A stretch of DNA of 11,489 nt from Pleurocapsa sp. MO_226.B13 (GTDB lineage Bacteria; Cyanobacteriota; Cyanobacteriia; Cyanobacteriales; Xenococcaceae), in contig JASJEI010000145.1 of assembly GCA_030064795.1 (NCBI GenBank), positions 1 through 11,489 of the forward strand, written 5' to 3'. The translations under genes and the position numbers were made by a program. The notes under the pieces are model-generated. The model did not search any database. It was not told the origin of the DNA and was given only the letters and a program-made list of their open reading frames with translations. Below are positions 1 through 6,721 of the stretch, piece by piece. The stretch's first letter is position 1. Every line of letters begins with the position of its first letter.

Positions 1-1
1 C

Positions 2-820
2 TGTTTGCTCCTACATACCTTTGGCGGAATTGCGGGTAAGCAAAAAGAATTTTCCCCACTGGGCATCTTTTTTGGTCATTTCGCCTTTGGCTTGGCCAAG
101 ATAATACGGGAACCCCTGACCCAGGAACTAGAGTTTCGCATTGTTTATCGGCAGGTTTATACCCAAAATCCCCAGGGATTGGTGGCAGCAGCCCTTGATT
201 GGACTAATTACATGGGCGATCGCCAATATGGTTGGCTCGGGCGACGACCAGTAGTGGATATTGCGATCAAGCTAGATCTGCTTGAAGACTATCAATTTGG
301 TGAGCTTCGATGGTCTCCCCTAGAGACATTAGCTTACCAACTGGCAATAATGACTGCTCGATATCGTACTGGTGATGGCACGGGAGCGACTTTTGTAGGA
401 CCGGCTAATTCCTGTGTTCAAGATTCTTGCCAAGCCTTGTACCGCGCCATCCAAGTGACCGACGAAAACATTATAGCCTGGATGGATGCCCATCCCGACC
501 ATCCTGAAACTCTCAGAAGACAAAGACTTAGAGAGTTATCCCAGGATATTGAGCAGACCCTAGTTCCTTGGGGAGCGGCTCGAAGTGACTGGCGCGATCG
601 TACTCAATCTCTGTTGGGTACTCGTTTAGTGGAACAGCCGATTCCCACGGTTGTGACTGCACTGACCAGTATATCTTCACTGTTACCACGCCTAGCTAAT
701 GATAAACTAACAAATATTTTGCTGAAACATGGTGCATCATTCTGGCTGTTGCGTACCAATCAAATTGGTGGTGATAACCCAAATATTGAACCTCTCGCAC
801 CAACCAAATTGTGGATTTAG
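2..820 (+). CDS. 3' part of a gene cut by the window edge; possibly cyanobacterial Abi/CAAX-family membrane protease-like protein
   Basis: The frame is open to the left edge (TGT codon at 2-4), so the true start lies outside the window; the TTG at 5 is not a convincing start. About 272 residues are visible. The first stretch (GIFFGHFAFGLAK) is hydrophobic with a His in a GH pair. The rest is a soluble-looking domain with the landmarks DWTNYMGDRQYGW, RTGDGTGATFVGP and SCVQDSCQALY, a two-cysteine motif. This recalls the C-terminal region of large cyanobacterial proteins annotated as predicted Abi (CAAX) proteases, but that is from memory and the catalytic EExxxR part is not visible here. It may equally be an uncharacterised cyanobacterial family. 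The cardiolipin synthase gene follows after 15 bp on the same strand, so the two are probably co-transcribed. Confidence 0.6.
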   Translation, partial: CLLLHTFGGIAGKQKEFSPLGIFFGHFAFGLAKIIREPLTQELEFRIVYRQVYTQNPQGLVAAALDWTNYMGDRQYGWLGRRPVVDIAIKLDLLEDYQFGELRWSPLETLAYQLAIMTARYRTGDGTGATFVGPANSCVQDSCQALYRAIQVTDENIIAWMDAHPDHPETLRRQRLRELSQDIEQTLVPWGAARSDWRDRTQSLLGTRLVEQPIPTVVTALTSISSLLPRLANDKLTNILLKHGASFWLLRTNQIGGDNPNIEPLAPTKLWI

Positions 821-835
821 AGTAAGGTAAGTAAT

Positions 836-2284
836 GTGGGAAATAGTATGGTAAATATCAATCCTCAGCTAGTGATTGGGATTGTGATCCTCGCTCATCT
901 ATTAGGAATACTCAACGCAACCCATGCCATTATGAATGTGCGATTGCCTCAAAGTGCGATCGCCTGGAGCTTATCGCTGATTTTGTTTCCTTGGCTGGTC
1001 ATGCCTTTGTACTGGGTGCTGGGAAGACGAAAATTTATTGGCTACGCCGAAGCATATCAGGAAGCTTATCAAGAGTATCAAGCTGAAGCTGACGATGCTT
1101 TTAAAAAGGTTCTAGCCCATGCCATTGACTCAGCTGATAATTCAACTATTCTCTACAAGCTTGCTCACAGATCGATAGAGATTCCCTTTACTAGCGGCAA
1201 CCAGGCAAGCTTATTAATTGATGGCAAACAAACTTATGACGCGATCGTCGAGGCTATTCAAATAGCTCAGGACTACATTCTGTTTCAATTCTATATAATC
1301 AATGACGATGAAGCTGGGCAGCGATTTCTTCAAGCAATGAGCGAGAAAGCAGAGCAAGGTGTCAGAGTCTACATTCTCTATGATGAGATTGGGTCTCGGC
1401 TGATGACCAAGTCTTTTCAAAACAAGTGTCACAGTAAAGGGATTCAGATATCCTCTTTTAACAGTACTCAGGGTAAGAGCAATCGCTTTCAGCTCAACTT
1501 CCGCAATCATCGCAAGGTTGTCGTCATTGATGGCACAATCGGTTTTGTTGGCGGACTGAATATTGGCGATGAATACCTGGGCAAAAATCCCAAGTATGGT
1601 TCCTGGCGAGATACTCACACGCAGCTTTCAGGCCCTGCAACTAAAGCATTACAGCTAGCATTTTTGAAAGATTGGTACTGGGCTACACGTCAGGTTCCTC
1701 CTGTTAACTGGGAGATTGATTCTACGATTGGAGGGCAGGAAAAGATTTTTGTGTTGCCCACTGGCCCAGCCGATCGCCAGCAATCCTGTACGATGTTTGT
1801 TAATAGTGCGATTAATTTAGCTCGCGATCGCCTCTGGATTGCCAGCCCTTATTTTGTACCCGATGAGCCTACCCTAGTAAGTTTAAAGATGGCAGCACTG
1901 AGGGGTGTAGATGTGCGCTTATTGCTACCTGGTAATCCCGACCATCTAATCGTTTTCCTTTGTTCTTTTTCCTATTACACTGAACTTCAAACCGCAGGGA
2001 TTAAGCTCTATCGTTATCGTACTGGCTTTATGCACCAAAAAGTTATTTTGATTGACGATGTCCTGGCAGGGGTAGGCACTGTCAACCTAGACAATCGTTC
2101 TTTTTTATTAAACTTCGAGATCATGGCTTATGTCACCCAAGGTGACTTCGTCTTGGATGTGGAAAAAATGCTGAAGGAGGATCTGAGCAACTCAGAGCTA
2201 GTTGATTTATCTGAATACGAGCGGCGATCGTGGTATTCTAAGTTAGCTATTCGAGCAGCAAGGCTGGCAGCACCTTTGCAGTGA
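836..2284 (+). CDS. cls: Cardiolipin synthase, phospholipase D superfamily
   Basis: This enzyme transfers a phosphatidyl group to phosphatidylglycerol to make cardiolipin at the inner membrane. The 482-residue length is typical of bacterial Cls. Two N-terminal membrane helices (about residues 12-32 and 41-62) precede two PLD domains. Each domain carries a complete HxKxxxxD motif: H225/K227/D232 followed by GGLNIGDEYLG, and H400/K402/D407 followed by NLDNRSFLLNFE. The NxDxRSFxLNFE tail is characteristic of Cls rather than of PLD nucleases. Two starts are possible. GTG at 836 has AAGG eight bases upstream (824-827). ATG at 848 has GGGAA just upstream and gives 478 residues. The ATG at 834 is out of frame and stops at once. 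The short 15-bp gap to the preceding gene suggests an operon. Nothing is missing from the active site. Confidence 0.95.
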   Translation: MGNSMVNINPQLVIGIVILAHLLGILNATHAIMNVRLPQSAIAWSLSLILFPWLVMPLYWVLGRRKFIGYAEAYQEAYQEYQAEADDAFKKVLAHAIDSADNSTILYKLAHRSIEIPFTSGNQASLLIDGKQTYDAIVEAIQIAQDYILFQFYIINDDEAGQRFLQAMSEKAEQGVRVYILYDEIGSRLMTKSFQNKCHSKGIQISSFNSTQGKSNRFQLNFRNHRKVVVIDGTIGFVGGLNIGDEYLGKNPKYGSWRDTHTQLSGPATKALQLAFLKDWYWATRQVPPVNWEIDSTIGGQEKIFVLPTGPADRQQSCTMFVNSAINLARDRLWIASPYFVPDEPTLVSLKMAALRGVDVRLLLPGNPDHLIVFLCSFSYYTELQTAGIKLYRYRTGFMHQKVILIDDVLAGVGTVNLDNRSFLLNFEIMAYVTQGDFVLDVEKMLKEDLSNSELVDLSEYERRSWYSKLAIRAARLAAPLQ

Positions 2285-2367
2285 GCTTAATTAAATTTGA
2301 CCGAAATAGTCCATCCAATCGATTTTTAATAGGTTAAAGCTTAGAGCTATAAGCTGATTGCTTAAAA

Positions 2368-3201
2368 CTACTTACTGACTGGTGGTAAGCTATTCTGAAA
2401 CTGATTCCACTGGGTATTATCTGCAAGTTCCCTACTGCATTGGAGTTTTTCTGCTTCGTTTTCAATATCTGTAATCCGAGCTTCAGAAGCTGGATGATCG
2501 CTTAGAAACTCTGGGATCTTGGCATCCTCACCCTCGTCTAATATTTTTTGGAAAAAAGCTGCTGTACCATCACAAGCATAGTCTGTGTCTGCCAAATAAT
2601 GAACCGACAGGCGATCGGCCTCTGCTTCCTGTCCGCGACTGTAATTGAGGTTAGTCAGATCGGCTAATATTTTCCCAAAGACTACATCTGTCAAGCCTAC
2701 ACTGGGATTCCACAGTGCAAACTGAAGTAGTTTTTTCGTCCCATATTCCTTTTGCATTCTGATGCTACTGTGCCGACGCTCAGCATGAGCAATTTCGTGA
2801 CCTAGGACTCCTGACAGATGATCTTCGGCATCTAGATAGCGAATTAGCCCAGAATAAACATAGATAAACCCACCTGGGGTAGCGAAAGCATTGAGAACAT
2901 CATCCTTATGAATAATGCGTACTTTATCATAGGCAAAGATATCAGCATATTTGATTTCATCTGAGGCAATGATCTGTTGGACAATTCGGTTTAGATGCTC
3001 ATAAGCCTCTGGGTAATCTTTTTCAGACAGCAGAGGATATTCCTCAGGATCTTCTTGAAGAGTGCGGACTGTTTGTTTTCCTAAAGCAACATCTTCATCG
3101 ACTGGGAAAACAGGTTTTTTGGCGAAAAAAGCGAGATAAATCCAGGCAGGAACTCCAAGTACTAGGACTCCTGTGATGAGCCAACGCATTATACGCAACA
3201 T
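2368..3201 (-). CDS. Membrane-anchored M48-family zinc metalloprotease
   Basis: The 277-residue protein has one hydrophobic N-terminal segment (about residues 7-26), probably a signal anchor; there is no lipobox cysteine. The M48 zinc site is intact: HEIAH (H135, E136, H139) followed by RRH, and the third ligand in SRGQEAEAD, most likely E192. The size is close to LoiP/YggG-like M48 proteases and far below BepA, whose TPR domain is absent. Such enzymes degrade misfolded or damaged envelope proteins, so a periplasmic quality-control role is inferred. Cys210 and Cys255 could form a disulfide if the domain is exported. The start used is ATG at 3201, with GGAG about 11 bases upstream. ATG at 3189 (M5) is an alternative without a clear ribosome site. 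The gene converges on cls (83 bp) and diverges from the deacetylase-like gene (149 bp), so it is probably transcribed alone. Confidence 0.92.
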   Translation of the reverse strand: MLRIMRWLITGVLVLGVPAWIYLAFFAKKPVFPVDEDVALGKQTVRTLQEDPEEYPLLSEKDYPEAYEHLNRIVQQIIASDEIKYADIFAYDKVRIIHKDDVLNAFATPGGFIYVYSGLIRYLDAEDHLSGVLGHEIAHAERRHSSIRMQKEYGTKKLLQFALWNPSVGLTDVVFGKILADLTNLNYSRGQEAEADRLSVHYLADTDYACDGTAAFFQKILDEGEDAKIPEFLSDHPASEARITDIENEAEKLQCSRELADNTQWNQFQNSLPPVSK

Positions 3202-3350
3202 GAAACGAATGCTCCATTCTCATTTTCATAGAGCCTCTTGATTTGTTTGAAAAGGCTGCACCATCAGATTATCATAAGTGAATAATCTAACCAGATTAAA
3301 ATCCCCTTAAGCTTATATAGAACGAAAACGATAGTATTTGAACAAAAAAT
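3202..3350. promoter_or_regulatory. Divergent promoter region between the M48 protease and deacetylase-like genes
   Basis: This 149-bp AT-rich spacer must hold the start signals of both flanking genes. I cannot assign convincing -35/-10 pairs. A TATATA at 3314-3319 could serve as a -10 for the rightward gene, but no good -35 stands 17 bases before it. An inverted repeat, listed separately, sits in the middle. Confidence 0.5.
3265..3298. promoter_or_regulatory. Inverted repeat plus third half-site, candidate operator
   Basis: AGATTAT (3266-3272) and ATAATCT (3282-3288) form a perfect 7-bp inverted repeat with a 9-base spacer. CAGATTA at 3265-3271 recurs as a direct repeat at 3292-3298. Three related half-sites in a divergent spacer fit binding of a dimeric regulator. 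In an AT-rich spacer of this size, however, a 7-bp repeat can arise by chance. No regulator is identified. Confidence 0.3.
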
Positions 3351-4082
3351 ATGGCAAGTGTTCAACAGCATCTTGTGAGAGGACTAGCAAAGGTTTTTCC
3401 TAACGCTTTGTTTTATAAACCGACCAACTCTAAACTCGTTGCTTTAACTATAGATGATATTCCGACGCCTAATGAAACGGAAGATGATTCTACCAATCTA
3501 ATTCTAGATGCGATCGCCAATTTTAATCAATCTCTTCCCATTTCTCATGTTCGAGCAACCTTTTTCGTAATCAGCAGCCACCTCGGCGATCGCTCAAGCA
3601 TACTCGAACGTATTCTCCAAGACGGACATGAAATCGGCAATCACGGTGTAATTGATACTACTCATGCTTACCTTTCTGCTGTGGATTTTGAAACACAACT
3701 ACATCAAGCTCATCAAAGATTAGTCACTCCTCAACCAACCCAAATTCGTTGGTATCGTCCAGGTCGCGCTCTTTATCATCGTAGTATGCTTAAAGCGATC
3801 GCTCGTCTGGGAGAAACTGAAGGCTATGAAATGAAACTAGCGCTAGCATCCGTACTCCCGTTAGACACCTACGAAAGATTCGATAATCCTCAATTTACAA
3901 GTTGGTATATGAACCAGTTTGTCTTTCCAGGGGCGATTCTCGTTCTTCATGGGGGGTCGAAGAGACGTTCCCAGAACACTGCTAAAGTGCTACAGCGACT
4001 TTTACCTACTATTACTCAAAAAGGCTATCAGATAGTAACACTGAGCCAGCTATGGGATGAGGGGGAAAACTTAATTATTTAA
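3351..4082 (+). CDS. Polysaccharide deacetylase-like protein (NodB/CE4 fold)
   Basis: This is a 243-residue protein covering a single NodB-type domain. Motif 1 is TIDD (D35, D36) in place of TFDD; motif 2 is GHEIGNH with H98; the motif-3 region is RWYRPG (R136); motif 4 is LVLHGG (H200). Family members remove N- or O-acyl groups from glycans such as chitin or peptidoglycan. The second metal His of motif 2 is not at the usual place: four residues after H98 comes Asp102, and H105 is off register. This resembles a divergent CE4-like subgroup with HxxxD, so substrate and even activity are uncertain. No signal peptide or membrane helix is visible, which is odd for a cell-wall enzyme. The start is ATG at 3351; no Shine-Dalgarno is evident. 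It converges on the BrkB-family gene with 36 bp between stops. Confidence 0.85.
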   Translation: MASVQQHLVRGLAKVFPNALFYKPTNSKLVALTIDDIPTPNETEDDSTNLILDAIANFNQSLPISHVRATFFVISSHLGDRSSILERILQDGHEIGNHGVIDTTHAYLSAVDFETQLHQAHQRLVTPQPTQIRWYRPGRALYHRSMLKAIARLGETEGYEMKLALASVLPLDTYERFDNPQFTSWYMNQFVFPGAILVLHGGSKRRSQNTAKVLQRLLPTITQKGYQIVTLSQLWDEGENLII

Positions 4083-4118
4083 TCTATTTTGTAAATCTGA
4101 GAATTACAGTTTAGAACG

Positions 4119-5063
4119 CTACTTGGTATCGGGAACAGGGCGCTCTACTACTCTCTGGCGTCGACTACCAAAGAGGTGGGCATATACGTAGGTGAATTCG
4201 CTTCCCAAGAAGAAGAGCTGGCAGGTAAGGTAAATCCAGAGTAAAAGAACCATCACACTGCCAAGCACTCCGTAGGAAAGAAATTGGCTGCCGATCTCAA
4301 TGATGCTATTACTGACGAGATACTGAAGGATCCCAAGTAAAGATTCGGTTATTAGCGCCCCTAGCCAAACATCACCCCAAGCTACCTGAGTTGACGGCAA
4401 GATTTTGAACACCACCATGAGCGCTAAAATCAGGAGCATAAATATTGAGCCCTTCTGTAATCCTTTGATCAATAATAGAGTGTCGATCTTGATAAAATCA
4501 ATGGATTGGTTGAAGTTATCTACAATTTTGAGCATAACTTTGATGGCAATATCAGACAACAGGGAGAGTAGCATGACCAGAACTGTCACCATTACCATCC
4601 CAAACGCTGAAATCTGACCTTTCAAAAAATTTAGTGCGCTCCCTATCAGATCATTATTGGCAGGCTGTACTTTTTGGACTTGCCAAATTTTGTCGACAAA
4701 ACGCTTGAGAGCACCGAAGACTTTACTAGCTGAAAATAGCAGTAAAGCAAAGCCAACTAGCCCTGCTCCTATACTGCTCTGGTTGAGATTGAGCAACGTA
4801 CTCTTAACAACACTGTAGGCTGAAGGCGGAAGCGAAGCTTTAGCCAATCTGAGTAACTGGTTGTACACATCGGTATCGGCACCCAGCAGAAAACCAACAA
4901 TGCTGAGAATCACTAACAAAAGAGGAAAGAGAGAGAAAATCCCATAGTAGGCTAAGGCTGCACCCATCTCCGAACATTCATCTGCTTGCCACTTGAGAAA
5001 GGTTCGAATTATTAACTGAACAGGCTTAGACTGGATAATTATGGTTTTGAGGCGAGGGCTCAC
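4119..5063 (-). CDS. YihY/virulence factor BrkB family integral membrane protein
   Basis: The 314-residue protein has six hydrophobic segments (about 35-61, 96-118, 153-176, 205-222, 229-252 and 263-288), as usual for YihY/BrkB. Family signatures include ALAYYGIFSLFPLLL in the first helix, LPSTQVAW.DVWLGAL before the fifth, and YGVLGSVMVLLLW.Y in the last. The family was once called RNase BN by mistake; its molecular function is unknown, with proposed transport roles. The start chosen is GTG at 5063, because AGAGGA (5070-5075) stands exactly six bases before it. The in-frame TTG at 5069 abuts the AGAGGA directly and is unlikely. The gene is the last of the minus-strand block, 64 bp after the phosphatase gene, and faces the deacetylase-like gene tail to tail. 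Confidence 0.92.
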   Translation of the reverse strand: MSPRLKTIIIQSKPVQLIIRTFLKWQADECSEMGAALAYYGIFSLFPLLLVILSIVGFLLGADTDVYNQLLRLAKASLPPSAYSVVKSTLLNLNQSSIGAGLVGFALLLFSASKVFGALKRFVDKIWQVQKVQPANNDLIGSALNFLKGQISAFGMVMVTVLVMLLSLLSDIAIKVMLKIVDNFNQSIDFIKIDTLLLIKGLQKGSIFMLLILALMVVFKILPSTQVAWGDVWLGALITESLLGILQYLVSNSIIEIGSQFLSYGVLGSVMVLLLWIYLTCQLFFLGSEFTYVYAHLFGSRRQRVVERPVPDTK

Positions 5064-5069
5064 TGGCAA

Positions 5070-5075
5070 TCCTCT
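5070..5075 (-). promoter_or_regulatory. Ribosome binding site deciding the BrkB-family start
   Basis: On the minus strand this reads AGAGGA, complementary to the anti-Shine-Dalgarno sequence. It has six bases to the GTG at 5063 and zero to the TTG at 5069, which favours GTG. Confidence 0.6.
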
Positions 5076-5127
5076 AGTTGAAAGTTATCAGAGTTATTGT
5101 AACTTGTTTTAATTAAGTACGAATCTC

Positions 5128-6684
5128 TTACAGAATTATGGATTTTATGTTATGTAGGTTCCATTTACCTTGAAATTTTTCAACTACGATAGGTTGAGCG
5201 ATAAATTGGGGCGGGTCGCCTGCTTTGACATCGATACGTAGACCAGAGTAGGGACGGCGTTTTTGAGAACCATATCCCTGACGACCGATAAACAAGTGTG
5301 AGGTTGCCACCTGCTGGGACTTGCCGTCAATCTCCTCCAATATATTAGGCTCTTCATTCCGTTGACGACGAAGACTGTAACCACTTCCACCACATACTAG
5401 GCAGGGAATATTGGCATCCGCCAGGGTACTGTTGGCAGTGCGCAGATATTCTAGACAGTGGGCATGTCCGTTAATAATCAAATCTACTAGTGGTCGACCC
5501 TGGGACTGTTTGCTAAGAGCCACTTGCACTTCTTGCAACACCTGACGCAGATTACGACGGACAGCCAGGGTTTGGGCCTGTCGCCATTTAGTGGCTTCTG
5601 TGACATAAGGGGGATGATGAAAATACAAAATTCTTCCTCTTGAGCTGGGATCTTGCCAGGATGTAATTAGCCCATCTCGTAGCCAATTAAGCTGTTCTAT
5701 ATCGATTTTATTCTGTGACATTGGTGGTTTGAGCTGTTTCGAGATATCGCGTATTTCCTCTTCTAACTGGTCAACTTCTCCAGCAATGTCATCGATTTGC
5801 TCTGCTTGATGGGGATCGTTTTGGTATAATTTTACTGCCTTTTTTAGAAGAGTTATTTTAGCTTTTTCAAGTTCGCTTTGCTGCTGGATAAGTCGCTGGC
5901 GGTAGTCTAGCCCCTCCATACCACCTGGAAGGGGTTGTGGCTCATTAAAAGTGTTAGAGTCCAAGGCAAAGAAGTCAATTCCGCCGTAACGATAGCTATA
6001 GTAGCGGTTGGGTATACGGGTGAACTCACCTGGCACATAGCGCAGACAAGTGCCACCCTTTGCTGAATAGTGCTGTTCAAGGTGGGCTTTAAGCTGAGTT
6101 CGATCCAGATTACGAAGGTAATCGATAAAGGCTTGAGTATAGGCTTTTCCAGTGTAAGAGCCGTGCCAGCCCACATCTAAGTCAATATATGACCGCAGCC
6201 GCTTAAGAAGCGGTTTGCTTAGTATTGAAAGTCCCCCTAAAACTAAGGGTAGATCGTAGTAATCATGGTTACCCAGTGTGGGTAAAAACGGGTATTTAAA
6301 CACCATGCGATCGTATTCAATGGTTTGGGGATTTTCTCCACCCACCAGCCATTCTCGATAGGGATCGATGAAATTATCAAGATATTGCTCGCTAGAACCT
6401 ACTAGATAAACTACATCACCAGTATGGAGATAAAACCGCACATCCCGATTTTGGGCTAACATGGCTTCGGCTACTCGCCGTTGGGGGCTATCCCCTTTGT
6501 AGCGTCCCGTACCGCTATCACCAAACACCATAAAGGAAAATTCCCTGTCTTCTACACCACTATCATCGATAAAAAGTTTTGTTTGATCGATATTACGTTC
6601 TGCTATTAAGGGATGTTGCCAATAGACTCGTTGTTTCATCTTGCGGATTTTAGTCGCGATCGCGGGATCTTTCGCTAAAAGCAT
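5128..6684 (-). CDS. Purple acid phosphatase-like metallophosphoesterase
   Basis: The 518-residue protein carries all five calcineurin-like blocks in purple-acid-phosphatase form: GDSG (D56), GDVVY (D90, Y93), GNHD (N139), HHPPY (H356) and GHAHCLE (H407, H409). All seven expected metal ligands are present, including the Tyr that gives these enzymes their colour. Phosphomonoester hydrolysis is inferred. The distance from GNHD to HHPPY is about 215 residues, much longer than in typical members. It includes a charged, probable coiled-coil stretch at about 260-319. The start is ATG at 6684, 37 bp after the upstream gene. No ribosome site is visible. In-frame GTG at 6693 and TTG at 6777 are possible; the TTG form would add a hydrophobic N-terminus but overlap the upstream gene by 56 bp. 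With the ATG start no signal peptide is seen, so a cytoplasmic location is likely. Confidence 0.85.
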   Translation of the reverse strand: MLLAKDPAIATKIRKMKQRVYWQHPLIAERNIDQTKLFIDDSGVEDREFSFMVFGDSGTGRYKGDSPQRRVAEAMLAQNRDVRFYLHTGDVVYLVGSSEQYLDNFIDPYREWLVGGENPQTIEYDRMVFKYPFLPTLGNHDYYDLPLVLGGLSILSKPLLKRLRSYIDLDVGWHGSYTGKAYTQAFIDYLRNLDRTQLKAHLEQHYSAKGGTCLRYVPGEFTRIPNRYYSYRYGGIDFFALDSNTFNEPQPLPGGMEGLDYRQRLIQQQSELEKAKITLLKKAVKLYQNDPHQAEQIDDIAGEVDQLEEEIRDISKQLKPPMSQNKIDIEQLNWLRDGLITSWQDPSSRGRILYFHHPPYVTEATKWRQAQTLAVRRNLRQVLQEVQVALSKQSQGRPLVDLIINGHAHCLEYLRTANSTLADANIPCLVCGGSGYSLRRQRNEEPNILEEIDGKSQQVATSHLFIGRQGYGSQKRRPYSGLRIDVKAGDPPQFIAQPIVVEKFQGKWNLHNIKSIIL

Positions 6685-6721
6685 AAAATTCACGTGTAGT
6701 AATAAAATAAAATTTAAAATA

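Noticed and set aside
1214..1618. 134-codon open frame antisense to cls
   Set aside because: It lies wholly inside the well-supported cardiolipin synthase gene and shows no domain.
2338..2355. AGCTTA-GAGCTA-TAAGCT hairpin between convergent cls and M48 genes, possible terminator
   Set aside because: The stem is only 6 bp and AT-rich, with no T-run on either strand; too weak to call.
5092..5104. AGTTA-TTG-TAACT small hairpin between the phosphatase and BrkB-family genes
   Set aside because: A 5-bp AT-rich stem with no T-run for the minus strand; likely chance.
5907..6176. 89-codon minus-strand frame within the phosphatase gene
   Set aside because: Shadow of the coding frame that carries the metal-binding motifs.
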